Shown here one piece after another: positions 1-9,832 of a stretch of 64,000 bases of DNA. Each line of letters opens with the position of its first letter. Position 1 is the first letter of the stretch. The position numbers and the translations under genes are program-made. The stretch comes from Frigidibacter albus (GTDB taxonomy: Bacteria; Pseudomonadota; Alphaproteobacteria; Rhodobacterales; Rhodobacteraceae): assembly GCF_009908165.1 (NCBI RefSeq), contig NZ_JAAAUC010000009.1, positions 1 through 64,000 on the forward strand. The letters are read 5' to 3'. A model generated the notes under the pieces. That model saw nothing but the letters and a program-made list of their open reading frames with translations, did no database searches and was not told where the DNA came from.

Positions 1-350
1 TGCGCGGCATCGACCGTGAGGGCGTGGAACGTGGCCAGGTGCTGTGCAAGCCGAAATCGGTGAACCCGCACACCCACTTCGAAGCCGAAGCCTATATCCT
101 GACCAAGGAAGAGGGCGGCCGCCACACGCCGTTCTTCGCCAACTACCGTCCGCAGTTCTACTTCCGCACGACCGACGTGACCGGGACCGTGAAGCTGCCG
201 GAAGGCACCGAGATGGTGATGCCGGGCGACAACCTGAAGTTCGAGGTCGAGCTGATCGCCCCGATCGCCATGGAAGAGAAACTGCGCTTCGCCATCCGCG
301 AAGGCGGCCGCACCGTCGGCGCCGGCGTCGTGTCGAAAATCCTGAAGTAA
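1..350 (+). CDS. tuf: Elongation factor Tu, C-terminal part (5' truncated by window)
   Basis: EF-Tu carries aminoacyl-tRNA to the ribosomal A site as a GTP complex. The reading frame is open from the window edge (first full codon at position 3) and gives about 115 residues of domains 2/3. These include the [14 protein letters not shown] stretch, [23 protein letters not shown], the [15 protein letters not shown] strand and the terminal [13 protein letters not shown]. The GTPase domain lies outside the window. It is followed by rpsJ on the same strand, the usual tuf-S10 arrangement. An internal GTG at 24 is not the true start. Confidence 0.97.
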   Translation, partial: RGIDREGVERGQVLCKPKSVNPHTHFEAEAYILTKEEGGRHTPFFANYRPQFYFRTTDVTGTVKLPEGTEMVMPGDNLKFEVELIAPIAMEEKLRFAIREGGRTVGAGVVSKILK

Positions 351-369
351 GGATTTCGGCAGGAATTTC

Positions 370-394
370 GGGGGTCCGGCAGGTCCGGGCCCCC
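370..394 (+). terminator. Hairpin after tuf, possible weak terminator
   Basis: An 8-bp stem (370-377 with 387-394, one G-U pair) and a 9-nt loop lie 20 bases after the tuf stop. No T-run follows, so it may be a processing or stability structure rather than a full terminator. Confidence 0.35.
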
Positions 395-482
395 AATGCT
401 CTTGTACTACGGATCTGCGCGGTGTAATGCCGCGCCTTCCGCTGACGACGGTTCGATGCAGGCCCGGCATGAGGCTCGGCCT

Positions 483-510
483 GCCTCTCAACCAAGCCCC
501 TCTGAGAGGC
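483..510 (+). promoter_or_regulatory. S10-operon leader hairpin that hides the rpsJ ribosome binding site
   Basis: GCCTCTCA (483-490) and TGAGAGGC (503-510) form a perfect 8-bp stem with a 12-nt loop. The 3' arm contains GAGAGG, the only good Shine-Dalgarno for rpsJ (ATG at 517). The folded form would block initiation. A second hairpin, GCGCGG/CCGCGC, lies at 417-435. Autoregulatory leaders are known for S10 operons in other bacteria (L4 in E. coli). That this one works this way is inference. Confidence 0.5.
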
Positions 511-516
511 ATACCC

Positions 517-825
517 ATGCAAGGTACCAACATCCGCATCCGGCTGAAGGCCTTCGACTTCCGCGTTCTGGACGCCAGCACGCAGGAAATCGTCAATACG
601 GCCAAACGGACCGGCGCGCAGGTTCGCGGCCCGATTCCGCTGCCGAACAAGATCGAGAAATTCACGGTTCTCCGTGGTCCGCACATCGACAAGAAGTCGC
701 GCGACCAGTGGGAAATCCGCACGCACAAGCGCCTGCTCGATATCGTCAACCCGACGCCGCAAACCGTGGACGCGCTGATGAAGCTCGACCTGGCTGCCGG
801 CGTCGATGTCGAGATCAAGGTCTGA
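517..825 (+). CDS. rpsJ: 30S ribosomal protein S10
   Basis: This 102-residue protein is full length for S10, which sits in the 30S head and doubles as NusE in antitermination. Recognisable stretches are [14 protein letters not shown] at the N-terminus and [35 protein letters not shown] in the middle, the tRNA-facing loop. An in-frame upstream ATG at 427 would add 30 unrelated residues. I chose 517 because homology starts there and GAGAGG lies 7 bases upstream. It is the first gene of the S10 operon; rplC follows after 13 bases. Confidence 0.97.
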   Translation: MQGTNIRIRLKAFDFRVLDASTQEIVNTAKRTGAQVRGPIPLPNKIEKFTVLRGPHIDKKSRDQWEIRTHKRLLDIVNPTPQTVDALMKLDLAAGVDVEIKV

Positions 826-838
826 GGAGGATCCACGG

Positions 839-1726
839 ATGTTGCGCTCTGGTATTATCGCCAAGAAGCTGGGCATGACCCGGCTTTTCCTCGAGGATGG
901 CAAGCAGGTCCCGGTGACCGTGCTGCAACTCGACAATCTGCAAGTCGTGGCACAGCGCACGGCCGAGAAGGATGGCTACACCGCCGTTCAGCTGGGCGCG
1001 GGCACCGCCAAGGCAAAGCGGACCACCGCCGCCATGCGCGGCCATTTCGCCAAGGCGAACGTGGCCCCCAAGCGCAAGATCGCCGAGTTCCGCGTGTCGC
1101 CTGACGCGCTGATCGGTGTGGGCGAGGAAATCACTGCTGACCACTATTTCGCGGGTCAGTTCGTGGACGTCGCCGGCGTGTCGATCGGTAAGGGTTTTGC
1201 CGGTGCGATGAAGCGGCACAACTTCGGCGGTCTTCGCGCATCGCACGGCGTGTCGGTCAGCCACCGTTCGCACGGGTCCACGGGCCAGTGTCAGGATCCG
1301 GGCAAGGTGTTCAAGGGCAAGAAGATGGCCGGTCACCTCGGTGCCGTCCGTGTCACGACCCAGAACATCCAGGTTGTCCGCACCGACAGCGACCGTGGCC
1401 TGATCATGGTCAAGGGTTCGGTTCCCGGTTCGAAAGGTGGTTGGGTGACGGTCAAGGACGCGGTGAAGAAGCCGCTGCCGGAAAACGTGATCCTGCCGGC
1501 CGCGCTGCGCAGCCACGCCGAAGAAGCCAAGCGTCTGGCCGAAGAAGCCGCTGCCGCTGCCGCTGCCGAGGCTGAAGCCGCCGCCGCCGCCGCCGCCGAA
1601 GCCCAGGCTGCTGCCGAAGCTGCGGCCATGGCCGAAGCGGAAGCTTCGATCCAGGCTGACAAGGATGGCACTGCGGAGCAGGCTGACGAAGCCGCACCCG
1701 ACGCGCCGGAAGGGGACAAGCAATGA
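839..1726 (+). CDS. rplC: 50S ribosomal protein L3 with long Ala/Glu C-terminal tail
   Basis: L3 is a primary 23S rRNA binder that reaches toward the peptidyl-transferase centre. Residues 1 to about 224 are the normal domain ([12 protein letters not shown] at the start, [19 protein letters not shown] and KMAGHLG further on). Residues 225-295 are an added acidic/alanine tail made of EEA, AEAEAA and AEAQAA runs, ending in a D/E-rich segment; L3 is normally about 210 residues. GAGGAGG precedes the ATG at 839; the upstream in-frame ATG at 806 lies inside rpsJ. The stop overlaps the rplD start (ATGA). Confidence 0.96.
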   Translation: MLRSGIIAKKLGMTRLFLEDGKQVPVTVLQLDNLQVVAQRTAEKDGYTAVQLGAGTAKAKRTTAAMRGHFAKANVAPKRKIAEFRVSPDALIGVGEEITADHYFAGQFVDVAGVSIGKGFAGAMKRHNFGGLRASHGVSVSHRSHGSTGQCQDPGKVFKGKKMAGHLGAVRVTTQNIQVVRTDSDRGLIMVKGSVPGSKGGWVTVKDAVKKPLPENVILPAALRSHAEEAKRLAEEAAAAAAAEAEAAAAAAAEAQAAAEAAAMAEAEASIQADKDGTAEQADEAAPDAPEGDKQ

Positions 1727-2343
1727 AACTCGACGTGATCAAGCTCGACGCCGGCAAAGCTGGCCAGATCGACCTGTCCGACGACATCTTCGGTCTGGAC
1801 CCGCGCGCGGACATCCTGCACCGCGTCGTGCGCTGGCAGCGCGCCAAGGCACAGCAGGGTACCCACTCGACCCTGGGCAAGTCCGACGTGTCCTACTCGA
1901 CCAAGAAGATCTACCGCCAAAAGGGCACCGGCGGCGCACGCCACGGCTCCCGCAAGGCGCCGATCTTCCGGAAGGGTGGCGTCTACAAGGGTCCGACCCC
2001 GCGCAGCCATGCGCATGATCTGCCCAAGAAGTTCCGTGCCCTCGGGCTCAAGCACGCGCTGTCGGCCAAGGCCATCGCGGGTCATCTGATGATCCTCGAT
2101 GACGCGGTGATGGCCGAGGCCAAGACGGGCATGCTTGCGAAGATGGCCAAGGAACTTGGCTGGAAGCGCGTGCTGATCATCGACGGCGCCGCCGTGGATG
2201 AGAACTTCGCCCGTGCCGCGCGCAACATCGAAGGCATCGATGTGCTGCCGTCGATGGGCGCCAACGTCTATGACATCCTCAAGCGTGACACCCTGGTGAT
2301 CACGAAGGCGGGCGTCGAAGCACTGGAGGCTCGGCTGAAATGA
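1723..2343 (+). CDS. rplD: 50S ribosomal protein L4
   Basis: The 206-residue L4 contributes to the polypeptide exit tunnel wall. The tunnel loop is visible as [23 protein letters not shown] around residues 60-82, followed by a [11 protein letters not shown] segment. It starts in a 4-base ATGA overlap with rplC and ends in the same kind of overlap with rplW, so translation of the three is probably coupled. In E. coli, L4 represses its own operon; whether it acts on the 483-510 leader here is untested. Confidence 0.96.
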   Translation: MKLDVIKLDAGKAGQIDLSDDIFGLDPRADILHRVVRWQRAKAQQGTHSTLGKSDVSYSTKKIYRQKGTGGARHGSRKAPIFRKGGVYKGPTPRSHAHDLPKKFRALGLKHALSAKAIAGHLMILDDAVMAEAKTGMLAKMAKELGWKRVLIIDGAAVDENFARAARNIEGIDVLPSMGANVYDILKRDTLVITKAGVEALEARLK

Positions 2344-2636
2344 GCACGAAACCCGAACATTACGACGTGATCGTCAAGCCGATCATCACCGAGAAAGCCA
2401 CGATGGCCTCTGAGGCCAATGCCGTGGTGTTCCAGGTGCGGCGCGACGCGACCAAGCCGCTGATCAAGGAGGCCATCGAGGCCCTGTTCGGCGTCAAGGT
2501 GAAGGCGGTCAACACCACCATCACCAAGGGCAAGGTCAAGAAGTTCCGCGGCAAGCTTGGCCAGCGGAGCGACGTGAAGAAGGCCTATGTCACGCTCGAG
2601 GCTGGAAACACCATCGACGTGGCCACCGGCCTCTGA
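2340..2636 (+). CDS. rplW: 50S ribosomal protein L23
   Basis: The 98-residue L23 lies at the tunnel exit and docks trigger factor and SRP. The N-terminal [14 protein letters not shown] motif and the [19 protein letters not shown] loop are diagnostic. It overlaps rplD by ATGA. After it there is a 113-base gap holding a strong hairpin before rplB, an interruption in an otherwise tight operon. Confidence 0.96.
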   Translation: MSTKPEHYDVIVKPIITEKATMASEANAVVFQVRRDATKPLIKEAIEALFGVKVKAVNTTITKGKVKKFRGKLGQRSDVKKAYVTLEAGNTIDVATGL

Positions 2637-2653
2637 TAGACAGCGCCGAATCT

Positions 2654-2679
2654 CGCGGCCCCGGTTTTCCGGGGCCGCG
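2654..2679 (+). terminator. Perfect 11-bp GC hairpin between rplW and rplB
   Basis: CGCGGCCCCGG (2654-2664), a TTTT loop, then the exact complement (2669-2679). What follows is GATCATTTAC, so it lacks a true U-tract. It could be a partial terminator, an RNA processing boundary or an mRNA 3'-end stabiliser inside the S10 operon. Confidence 0.5.
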
Positions 2680-2749
2680 GATCATTTACGAAACCGGGTC
2701 AGGGCGTTTTCGGACGCCGGGGCCCAGAAGCTGACGGAAGACAGAAAGC

Positions 2750-3586
2750 ATGGCACTCAAGTCGTACAAACCGACGACGCCTGGCCAGCGAGGGCTGGTT
2801 CTGATCGACCGTTCGGAGCTTTGGAAAGGTCGTCCGGTCAAGTCCCTTACGCAGGGTTTGACCAAGAATGGCGGCCGGAACAACACCGGACGGATCACCG
2901 CGTTCCGCATTGGCGGCGGCGCGAAGCGTCTTTATCGCATCGTCGATTTCCGTCGCCGGAAACACGACATCCCGGCGACCGTGGAACGGATCGAATATGA
3001 CCCGAACCGCACCGCGTTCATCGCGCTGATCCGCTACAATGACGGCGAGCAGGCCTATATCCTCGCTCCGCAGCGTCTGGCCGTGGGTGACAGCGTCATC
3101 TCGGGCGCCAAGACCGACGTGAAGCCGGGCAACGCGATGCCGTTTTCCGGGATGCCGATCGGCACGATCGTCCACAATGTCGAGCTGAAGTCCGGCAAGG
3201 GTGGCCAGCTGGCCCGCGCCGCCGGCACCTATGCCCAGTTCGTCGGCCGTGACGGTGGCTATGCCCAGATCCGCCTGTCCTCGGGCGAGCTGCGGATGGT
3301 GCGCCAGGAATGCATGGCGACGGTGGGGGCTGTTTCCAACGCCGACCACTCGAACCAGAACCTCGGCAAGGCCGGCCGCACCCGCCACCTTGGAAAGCGT
3401 CCTGCGGTTCGCGGTGTTGCCATGAACCCGATCGACCACCCGCATGGTGGTGGTGAAGGCCGGACCTCGGGTGGTCGCCACCCGGTTACCCCCTGGGGTA
3501 AAGGGACCAAGGGCAACAAGACCCGCAAGAACAAGGCAACGGACAAGTATATCGTCCGTTCGCGCAACGCGAAGAAGGGGCGCTGA
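2750..3586 (+). CDS. rplB: 50S ribosomal protein L2
   Basis: The 278-residue L2 is a universally conserved 23S binder needed for subunit joining and peptidyl transfer. The N-terminal [11 protein letters not shown] and [14 protein letters not shown] stretches are typical, as is the C-terminal [18 protein letters not shown] loop with its conserved histidine in the HPHGGGEG motif. The ATG follows GAAAGC. rpsS begins 3 bases after its stop, so the two are tightly linked. Confidence 0.97.
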   Translation: MALKSYKPTTPGQRGLVLIDRSELWKGRPVKSLTQGLTKNGGRNNTGRITAFRIGGGAKRLYRIVDFRRRKHDIPATVERIEYDPNRTAFIALIRYNDGEQAYILAPQRLAVGDSVISGAKTDVKPGNAMPFSGMPIGTIVHNVELKSGKGGQLARAAGTYAQFVGRDGGYAQIRLSSGELRMVRQECMATVGAVSNADHSNQNLGKAGRTRHLGKRPAVRGVAMNPIDHPHGGGEGRTSGGRHPVTPWGKGTKGNKTRKNKATDKYIVRSRNAKKGR

Positions 3587-3589
3587 TCC

Positions 3590-3868
3590 ATGGCACGTTC
3601 TATCTGGAAGGGCCCCTTTGTCGACGCTTACGTCCTGAAGAAGGCCGAAAAGTCGCGCGACTCGGGCAAGTCGGAAGTGATCAAGATCTGGTCGCGCCGT
3701 TCGACGATCCTGCCGCAATTCGTCGGCCTCACCTTCGGCGTCTACAACGGGCAGAAGCACATCCCCGTTGCCGTCACCGAAGAGATGATCGGCCAGAAGT
3801 TCGGTGAATACTCGCCGACCCGTACCTATTACGGCCATGCCGCCGACAAGAAAGCCAAGAGGAAGTAA
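3590..3868 (+). CDS. rpsS: 30S ribosomal protein S19
   Basis: S19 (92 residues) is a 30S-head protein contacting S13 and the tRNA region. The characteristic N-terminus [12 protein letters not shown], the central [12 protein letters not shown] and the [15 protein letters not shown]-terminal part are all present. It lies 3 bases after rplB and 5 before rplV in the conserved rplB-rpsS-rplV-rpsC order. Confidence 0.97.
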   Translation: MARSIWKGPFVDAYVLKKAEKSRDSGKSEVIKIWSRRSTILPQFVGLTFGVYNGQKHIPVAVTEEMIGQKFGEYSPTRTYYGHAADKKAKRK

Positions 3869-3873
3869 TCGCC

Positions 3874-4254
3874 ATGGGTAAGGAAAAGAATCCGCGCCGC
3901 GTGGCGGACAACGAAGCACAGGCGATCTCGCGCATGCTTCGCACCTCGCCGCAGAAACTGAACCTCGTCGCCTCGATGATCCGCGGCAAGAAGGTCGAGA
4001 AGGCGCTTGCCGATCTCACCTTCTCCAAGCGCCGCATCGCCGGTGACGTGAAGAAGTGCCTGCAGTCGGCCATCGCCAACGCCGAGAACAACCACAACCT
4101 CGACGTTGACACGCTTGTCGTCGCCGAGGCCTGGGTCGGCAAGAACCTGGTCATGAAGCGCGGTCGCCCGCGTGCCCGTGGCCGGTTCGGCAAGATCATG
4201 AAGCCGTTTTCCGAGCTGACCATCAAGGTCCGGCAGATCGAGGAGCAAGCATAA
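3874..4254 (+). CDS. rplV: 50S ribosomal protein L22
   Basis: L22 (126 residues) lines the exit tunnel and binds several 23S domains. [37 protein letters not shown] and the beta-hairpin [14 protein letters not shown], which projects into the tunnel, are visible. The TAATG junction overlaps the rpsC start by one base, consistent with coupled translation. Confidence 0.97.
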   Translation: MGKEKNPRRVADNEAQAISRMLRTSPQKLNLVASMIRGKKVEKALADLTFSKRRIAGDVKKCLQSAIANAENNHNLDVDTLVVAEAWVGKNLVMKRGRPRARGRFGKIMKPFSELTIKVRQIEEQA

Positions 4255-4964
4255 TGGGTCAGAAGGTCAATCCGATCGGTATGCGCCTCCAGGTCAACCG
4301 CACCTGGGACAGCCGCTGGTTCGCGGAATCGAAGGACTACGGGAACCTGCTTCTCGAAGACCTGAAGATGCGCGACTTCATCCATGACTATGCCAAGCAG
4401 GCCGGTGTCTCGAAGGTCATCATCGAGCGTCCCCACAAGAAGTGCCGTGTGACCATTCACACTGCGCGTCCGGGCGTGATCATCGGCAAGAAAGGCGCGG
4501 ACATTGAAACGCTGCGCAAGAAGCTGGCCGCGTTCACCAAGTCCGAGCTGCACCTGAACATCGTCGAGGTCCGCAAGCCGGAGCTTGACGCGCAGCTGGT
4601 GGCCGAATCGATCGCTCAGCAGCTGGAGCGCCGCGTGTCCTTCCGCCGTGCCATGAAGCGCGCCGTGCAGAACGCGATGCGCATCGGGGCCCTCGGGATC
4701 CGTGTCAACGTCGGTGGCCGTCTTGGCGGCGCCGAGATTGCCCGGACCGAATGGTACCGTGAAGGCCGCGTGCCGCTGCACACGCTTCGTGCCGACATCG
4801 ACTACGCGCTGTCGGAAGCCACGACCCCCTATGGGATCATCGGCGTCAAGGTCTGGATCTTCAAAGGCGAGATCATGGAACACGACCCGCAGGCCCATGA
4901 CCGCCGTCATGCGGAAGCGCAGGAAGGGGCAGCCCCCCGTCCTCCGCGCCGCAACGATCGCTGA
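4254..4964 (+). CDS. rpsC: 30S ribosomal protein S3
   Basis: S3 (236 residues) forms part of the mRNA entry channel. The N-terminal [11 protein letters not shown], the KH-domain GVIIGKKG motif near residues 80-87 and the C-terminal [26 protein letters not shown] segment are intact. The last 25 residues are a low-complexity tail rich in His, Arg and Ala. It ends 13 bases before rplP, with GAGGAG in the spacer. Confidence 0.97.
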   Translation: MGQKVNPIGMRLQVNRTWDSRWFAESKDYGNLLLEDLKMRDFIHDYAKQAGVSKVIIERPHKKCRVTIHTARPGVIIGKKGADIETLRKKLAAFTKSELHLNIVEVRKPELDAQLVAESIAQQLERRVSFRRAMKRAVQNAMRIGALGIRVNVGGRLGGAEIARTEWYREGRVPLHTLRADIDYALSEATTPYGIIGVKVWIFKGEIMEHDPQAHDRRHAEAQEGAAPRPPRRNDR

Positions 4965-4977
4965 GGAGTAACCAGCT

Positions 4978-5391
4978 ATGATGCAACCGAAACGGACCAA
5001 GTTCCGCAAGCTGCACAAGGGCCGTATCCACGGCGAGGCGAAGGGCGGGTTCCTCCTGAACTTCGGCTCCTTCGCGCTGAAAGCCACGGAACCCGAGCGC
5101 GTCACGGCGCGGCAGATCGAAGCGGCTCGCCGCGCGATCACCCGCCACATGAAGCGTCAGGGCCGGGTCTGGATCCGGATCTTCCCGGACACCCCGGTCA
5201 CCTCGAAGCCCACCGAAGTTCGGATGGGTAAGGGTAAAGGCTCCGTCGACTTCTGGGCCGCCAAGGTAAAACCGGGCCGGATCATGTTCGAGATTGACGG
5301 CGTGGCCGAATCTGTGGCAAGGGAAGCACTCCGCCTCGGCGCGAACAAGCTTCCGGTCATGACCCGGATCGTCGCCAAAGAGGACTGGTAA
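4978..5391 (+). CDS. rplP: 50S ribosomal protein L16
   Basis: L16 (137 residues) organises the A-site tRNA elbow contact. [23 protein letters not shown]-like [14 protein letters not shown] and [21 protein letters not shown] are diagnostic. Two adjacent ATGs (4978, 4981) could start it; 4978 sits 9 bases from GAGGAG and is preferred. A canonical intrinsic terminator follows, so this gene closes one transcriptional segment of the S10 operon. Confidence 0.96.
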   Translation: MMQPKRTKFRKLHKGRIHGEAKGGFLLNFGSFALKATEPERVTARQIEAARRAITRHMKRQGRVWIRIFPDTPVTSKPTEVRMGKGKGSVDFWAAKVKPGRIMFEIDGVAESVAREALRLGANKLPVMTRIVAKEDW

Positions 5392-5405
5392 CAAATTTAG
5401 CCTGG

Positions 5406-5440
5406 ACCCCCGGTTCCGCCGGGGGTTCTGGTTTTTGTTG
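5406..5440 (+). terminator. Intrinsic terminator between rplP and rpmC
   Basis: ACCCCCGG (5406-5413), loop TTCCG, CCGGGGGT (5419-5426), then TCTGGTTTTTGTT. Stem plus U-tract is a textbook Rho-independent terminator placed inside the S10 operon. Read-through or a downstream promoter must supply rpmC onward. Confidence 0.75.
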
Positions 5441-5501
5441 GAAAAGCGTCGGCCCGGGGCCACCTGGTAGTCCGGCGACTTCTGATGAGAGGATGAGGCG
5501 C

Positions 5502-5705
5502 ATGAACGCCCAAGAACTGAAGACCAAGACGCCCGATCAGCTCCGCGAGGATCTGGTTGCGCTGAAGAAAGAAGCCTTCAACCTGCGTTTCCAGCAGGCC
5601 ACCGGCCAGCTTGAGAATACCGCCCGCATGCGTGTCGTCCGTCGTGACGTCGCCCGTGTGAAGACGGTGCTGAACCACAAGGCCGCGGAAGCGGCGGCGA
5701 AGTAA
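5502..5705 (+). CDS. rpmC: 50S ribosomal protein L29
   Basis: L29 (67 residues) is a helical-hairpin protein near the tunnel exit. [31 protein letters not shown] is the family signature, and the C-terminus is alanine-rich. I chose the ATG at 5502 over the in-frame ATG at 5493 because GAGAGGA (5487-5493) then lies 8 bases upstream, and homologues begin close to MNA-ELK. It follows the intrinsic terminator at 5406 and precedes rpsQ by 11 bases. Confidence 0.93.
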   Translation: MNAQELKTKTPDQLREDLVALKKEAFNLRFQQATGQLENTARMRVVRRDVARVKTVLNHKAAEAAAK

Positions 5706-5716
5706 GGAGCGCGCAC

Positions 5717-5956
5717 ATGCCCAAACGTATCTTGCAAGGCGTTGTGACGAGCGACAAGAACGAGCAGACCATCACGGTTCTGGTCGAGCGCCGCTTCAAG
5801 CATCCGCTGCTGAAAAAGACCGTTCGTTCGTCCAAGAAATACCGGGCGCATGACGAAGCCAACCAGTTCAAGACCGGGGATGCCGTTCGTATCATCGAAT
5901 GCGCGCCGGTCTCGAAATCCAAACGCTGGACCGTGGTGACCGAAGCCTCTGCCTGA
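5717..5956 (+). CDS. rpsQ: 30S ribosomal protein S17
   Basis: S17 (79 residues) is a primary 16S binder of the OB-fold type. [23 protein letters not shown] and [21 protein letters not shown] match the family. It closes the S10 cluster. The 80 bases before rplN hold a two-stage inverted repeat (TGGGG/CCCCA around CCGC/GCGG, 5990-6020) without a T-run. Confidence 0.96.
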   Translation: MPKRILQGVVTSDKNEQTITVLVERRFKHPLLKKTVRSSKKYRAHDEANQFKTGDAVRIIECAPVSKSKRWTVVTEASA

Positions 5957-6036
5957 GGCTCGCCACGATCCAGTTCTGATCGAAACCCTGGGGCAGCCGC
6001 CATGCGGTGAAGTCCCCAAAGGTCGGGAGAAACCAA

Positions 6037-6405
6037 ATGATCCAGATGCAGACCAACCTGGATGTTGCTGACAACTCCGGCGCTCGCCGAGTTCAGTGCA
6101 TCAAGGTTCTGGGTGGTTCCCACCGCCGCTACGCCAGCGTCGGCGACATCATCGTGGTGTCGGTGAAGGAAGCCATCCCGCGCGGTCGCGTGAAGAAAGG
6201 TGACGTCCGCAAGGCCGTCGTCGTGCGCACCGCCAAAGAAGTCCGCCGTGAAGACGGCACCGCGATCCGTTTTGACCGCAACGCCGCCGTCATCCTGAAC
6301 AACCAGGGTGAACCGGTCGGCACGCGTATCTTCGGGCCGGTGGTGCGCGAGCTGCGCGCCAAGAACTTCATGAAGATCATCTCGCTTGCGCCGGAGGTGC
6401 TGTAA
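6037..6405 (+). CDS. rplN: 50S ribosomal protein L14
   Basis: L14 (122 residues) sits at the subunit interface (bridge B8). [27 protein letters not shown] is the standard N-terminus. The ORF extends upstream to 6007, but the ATG at 6037 matches the family and has GGGAGAAACC upstream. It is the first gene of the spc operon and overlaps rplX by one base (TAATG). Confidence 0.97.
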   Translation: MIQMQTNLDVADNSGARRVQCIKVLGGSHRRYASVGDIIVVSVKEAIPRGRVKKGDVRKAVVVRTAKEVRREDGTAIRFDRNAAVILNNQGEPVGTRIFGPVVRELRAKNFMKIISLAPEVL

Positions 6406-6709
6406 TGGCTGCCAAACTTCGCAAGGGTGACAAGGTCGTCGTTCTGACCGGCAAGGACAAGGGCAAGCAGGGCGAGATCGCCAGCGTGAACCCGAAGGCC
6501 AACAAAGCCGTCGTCGAAGGCGTCAACGTCGCCATCCGTCACGTCAAGCAATCGCAGACCGCCCAGGGCGGCCGCCAGCCGAAGGCCATGCCGATCGAGC
6601 TGTCGAACCTCGCGCTGCTCGATGCCAACGGCAAGGCAACCCGCGTCGGCTTCCGTATGGAAGAGGGCACGAAGGTGCGCTTCGCCAAGACAACCGGGGA
6701 GGCGATCTG

Positions 6710-6710
<1 letters not shown>
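6405..6710 (+). CDS. rplX: 50S ribosomal protein L24
   Basis: L24 (101 residues) is an assembly initiator with an N-terminal KOW motif: [22 protein letters not shown], residues about 4-25. The [13 protein letters not shown] region and the C-terminal [20 protein letters not shown] are typical. Single-base overlaps with rplN and rplE indicate coupling. Confidence 0.97.
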
Positions 6711-7270
<560 letters not shown>

Positions 7271-7290
7271 TCGCGGGAGGAGAGAAACAC

Positions 7291-7596
7291 ATGGCTAAAG
7301 TTTCCATGGTCGAACGCGAAAAGAAGCGCGCCAAGCTGGTCAAGCAATATGCCGGCAAGCGCGTCGCGTTGAAAGCGATCATCGAAGATCAGTCCCGCCC
7401 GATGGAAGAGCGCTTCAAGGCGACTCTGAAACTGGCGCAACTGCCCCGCAATTCGTCGGCAACCCGGCTGCACAATCGGTGCCAGCTGACCGGCCGTCCG
7501 CATGCGTATTATCGCAAGCTCAAACTCTCGCGGATCATGCTTCGTGAACTGGCCTCGTTCGGCCAGATCCCGGGCATGGTCAAGTCGAGCTGGTAA
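7291..7596 (+). CDS. rpsN: 30S ribosomal protein S14 (zinc-free type)
   Basis: S14 (101 residues) belongs to the 30S head. This is the long form without the CxxC zinc motif; [25 protein letters not shown] carries only one cysteine. Alphaproteobacteria normally carry this form. Its start has a strong GGGAGGAG upstream, and it precedes rpsH by 12 bases. Confidence 0.96.
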   Translation: MAKVSMVEREKKRAKLVKQYAGKRVALKAIIEDQSRPMEERFKATLKLAQLPRNSSATRLHNRCQLTGRPHAYYRKLKLSRIMLRELASFGQIPGMVKSSW

Positions 7597-7608
7597 GGAG
7601 GCCCGGAC

Positions 7609-8007
7609 ATGTCGATGAACGATCCTCTCGGCGATATGCTGACCCGCATCCGCAACGCGCAAATGCGCGGCAAGTCCACCGTCAAGACGCCGGCTTCCAA
7701 GCTGCGCGCCTGGGTGCTGGATGTGCTCAAGGATGAAGGCTACATTCGCGGCTATGAAAAGCAGACGGCAGCCACTGGCCTGCCCGAGCTGGAAATCAGC
7801 CTGAAATACTACGAAGGCACCCCGGTGATCCGCGAGCTGAAGCGTATCTCGAAGCCTGGCCGCCGTGTTTACATGTCGGTCAAGGATATCCCGAGCCCGC
7901 GTAACGGCCTTGGTGTCTCGATCGTCTCCACGCCGAAAGGCGTCATGTCGGACGCAAATGCACGCACTGCCAATGTTGGCGGCGAAGTGCTTTGCACCGT
8001 GTTCTGA
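7609..8007 (+). CDS. rpsH: 30S ribosomal protein S8
   Basis: S8 (132 residues) binds the central 16S domain and in E. coli represses the spc operon. The N-terminal [16 protein letters not shown] and C-terminal [28 protein letters not shown] motifs are clear. GGAGG lies 7 bases before the ATG. Confidence 0.96.
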   Translation: MSMNDPLGDMLTRIRNAQMRGKSTVKTPASKLRAWVLDVLKDEGYIRGYEKQTAATGLPELEISLKYYEGTPVIRELKRISKPGRRVYMSVKDIPSPRNGLGVSIVSTPKGVMSDANARTANVGGEVLCTVF

Positions 8008-8017
8008 GGAGGGCAAG

Positions 8018-8551
8018 ATGTCTCGTATTGGCAAAAAACCGGTCGAGCTGCCCCAGGGGGTTACTGCCTCCATCTCGGGACAGACCGTCGAAGTGAAGGG
8101 GCCGAAAGGCACCCGCAGCTTCAAGGCGACCGACGACGTGACGCTGGCCCTCGACGAGGGCAAGCTGACGGTGACTCCGCGCGGCACGTCCAAACGTGCC
8201 CGCCAGCAATGGGGCATGTCCCGGTCGATGGTGTCGAACCTCGTGACCGGCGTCTCCACCGGGTTCCGCAAGGAACTGGAAATCCAGGGTGTCGGTTACC
8301 GCGCTGCGGCCAACGGCAAGATCCTGAAGTTGTCGCTCGGTTATTCGCATGAGGTGAATTTCGAGGTTCCGGACGGTGTGACCGTCTCGACGCCGAAGCA
8401 GACCGAAATTGTGGTGGAAGGGATCGACCAGCAACTGGTCGGCCAGGTCGCCGCGAACATCCGCGAGTGGCGCGCTCCCGAGCCCTACAAGGGCAAAGGG
8501 ATCCGCTACAAGGGCGAATTCATCTTCCGCAAGGAAGGCAAGAAGAAGTAA
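8018..8551 (+). CDS. rplF: 50S ribosomal protein L6
   Basis: L6 (177 residues) sits near the factor-binding site. [14 protein letters not shown] begins the protein, followed by VKGPKG and the C-terminal [27 protein letters not shown] loop. The open frame extends upstream inside rpsH to 7865; I placed the start at the ATG at 8018, preceded by GAGGAGGGC. rplR follows after 12 bases. Confidence 0.97.
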   Translation: MSRIGKKPVELPQGVTASISGQTVEVKGPKGTRSFKATDDVTLALDEGKLTVTPRGTSKRARQQWGMSRSMVSNLVTGVSTGFRKELEIQGVGYRAAANGKILKLSLGYSHEVNFEVPDGVTVSTPKQTEIVVEGIDQQLVGQVAANIREWRAPEPYKGKGIRYKGEFIFRKEGKKK

Positions 8552-8563
8552 GGGGCGCAAGAA

Positions 8564-8923
8564 ATGGCGAACAACAAGAGAGAGCTGTTCCTCAAGCGCC
8601 GCCTGCGCGTCCGGAACAAACTTCGCAAGCTTGCGAATGGCCGTGCCCGCCTGTCGGTGCATCGGTCCAGCAAGAACATCAGCGTGCAGCTGATCGACGA
8701 CGTCAAAGGTGTGACGCTTGCCGCAGCCTCGACCCTGGAAAAAGACCTGGGTCTGGTTGGCAAGAACAACATCGATGCGGCGGCCAAGATCGGCGCGGCA
8801 ATTGCCGAGCGCGCGAAAAAGGCCGGGGTCGAGGAATGCTATTTCGATCGTGGTGGTTTCCTCTTTCACGGGAAGATCAAGGCTTTGGCCGACGCTGCCC
8901 GTGAAGGTGGCCTGAAGTTCTAG
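8564..8923 (+). CDS. rplR: 50S ribosomal protein L18
   Basis: L18 (119 residues) is a 5S rRNA binder. [26 protein letters not shown] near the N-terminus and [33 protein letters not shown] at the C-terminus are diagnostic. It lies between rplF and rpsE in the conserved order. Confidence 0.97.
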   Translation: MANNKRELFLKRRLRVRNKLRKLANGRARLSVHRSSKNISVQLIDDVKGVTLAAASTLEKDLGLVGKNNIDAAAKIGAAIAERAKKAGVEECYFDRGGFLFHGKIKALADAAREGGLKF

Positions 8924-8932
8924 GAGACGGAT

Positions 8933-9499
8933 ATGGCAGAACGTGACAACCGCCGGGACAATCGCCGCGACGACCGTCGTGATGAGAACCCGGAATTCGC
9001 CGAACGTCTCGTGGCAATCAACCGCGTGTCGAAAACGGTAAAGGGCGGCAAGCGCTTTGGCTTCGCGGCGCTCGTGGTGGTCGGTGACCAGCGCGGACGC
9101 GTGGGCTTTGGCAAAGGCAAGGCCAAGGAAGTGCCGGAGGCAATCCGCAAGGCAACCGAACAGGCGAAACGCTCGCTGGTTCGCGTGCCGCTGCGCGACG
9201 GCCGCACCCTGCACCACGACATGGAAGGTCGCCACGGCGCCGGCAAGGTCGTGATGCGGACGGCAACCGCCGGTACCGGCATCATCGCGGGCGGCCCGAT
9301 GCGGGCCGTGTTCGAGATGCTGGGCATTCAGGACGTGGTCGCCAAGTCGATGGGGTCGCAAAACCCCTACAACATGATCCGCGCCACCATTGATGGCCTG
9401 AAGCATGAAGCCAGCCCCCGTCAGGTCGCGCAGCGTCGCGGCAAGAAGGTGGCCGACATCCTGCGCAAGCCCGAGGCCGCGGAAGCGGTCGAAGCGTAA
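8933..9499 (+). CDS. rpsE: 30S ribosomal protein S5
   Basis: S5 (188 residues) is involved in decoding accuracy at the mRNA channel. An Arg/Asp-rich N-terminal arm ([15 protein letters not shown], residues 3-17) precedes the RNA-binding domain with [36 protein letters not shown]. The dipeptide repeats come from short tandem codons. rpmD follows after 12 bases. Confidence 0.97.
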   Translation: MAERDNRRDNRRDDRRDENPEFAERLVAINRVSKTVKGGKRFGFAALVVVGDQRGRVGFGKGKAKEVPEAIRKATEQAKRSLVRVPLRDGRTLHHDMEGRHGAGKVVMRTATAGTGIIAGGPMRAVFEMLGIQDVVAKSMGSQNPYNMIRATIDGLKHEASPRQVAQRRGKKVADILRKPEAAEAVEA

Positions 9500-9511
9500 G
9501 GAGCGCAGATC

Positions 9512-9700
9512 ATGGCAAAAACCATCGTCGTCAAACAGATCGGCTCGCCGATCCGTCGCCCGGCCAGCCAGCGTGCAACGCTGGTCGGTCTCGGCCTCAA
9601 CAAGATGAACCGCACCCGCGAGCTGGAAGATACCCCTTCCGTCCGCGGCATGGTCAACGCGATCCCGCACCTGGTGCAGATCATCGAAGAACGCGGCTGA
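9512..9700 (+). CDS. rpmD: 50S ribosomal protein L30
   Basis: L30 (62 residues) is a small 23S binder. [43 protein letters not shown] is unmistakable. It is followed not by rplO but by a hairpin and a small exported-peptide gene. Confidence 0.96.
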   Translation: MAKTIVVKQIGSPIRRPASQRATLVGLGLNKMNRTRELEDTPSVRGMVNAIPHLVQIIEERG

Positions 9701-9735
9701 GGCTGCGGGGGTCTCCCTGCAACCCGTCCGGAATT

Positions 9736-9763
9736 GAAGCGCCCCGGTTTTCCGGGGCGTTTC
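9736..9763 (+). terminator. Hairpin after rpmD, probable terminator or attenuator
   Basis: GAAGCGCCCCGG (9736-9747), TTTT loop, CCGGGGCGTTTC (9752-9763): a 12-bp stem with one G-U pair. It is followed by GCGTTTGGAG, a weak T-tract. It separates rpmD from the small-peptide gene inside the spc operon. Confidence 0.6.
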
Positions 9764-9795
9764 GCGTTTGGAGCAAGCCTTGGCGGGGGGAAGCT

Positions 9796-9811
9796 GTTAA
9801 CACTCGTTAAC
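9796..9811 (+). promoter_or_regulatory. Twin GTTAAC palindromes, operator-like
   Basis: GTTAAC occurs at 9796-9801 and 9806-9811, ten bases centre to centre (one helical turn), just before the small-peptide gene at 9833. It resembles paired half-sites of a response regulator. TTAA-N6-TTAA is one base short of the CtrA consensus, so I do not name the protein. Confidence 0.35.
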
Positions 9812-9832
9812 GCCAATCCCATGGAGGTCCAG

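Noticed and set aside
1548-1620. GCC/GCT/GAA low-complexity run as a microsatellite
   Set aside because: It is in frame within rplC and encodes the Ala/Glu tail; treated as coding.
7943-9670. Long minus-strand open frame (575 codons) across rplF-rpmD
   Set aside because: It lies antisense to five certain ribosomal protein genes; long antisense frames are expected at this GC content. No protein motifs.
9797-9810. CtrA site before the small-peptide gene
   Set aside because: The spacing is N6, not the N7 of the consensus, so I report only an operator-like pair.
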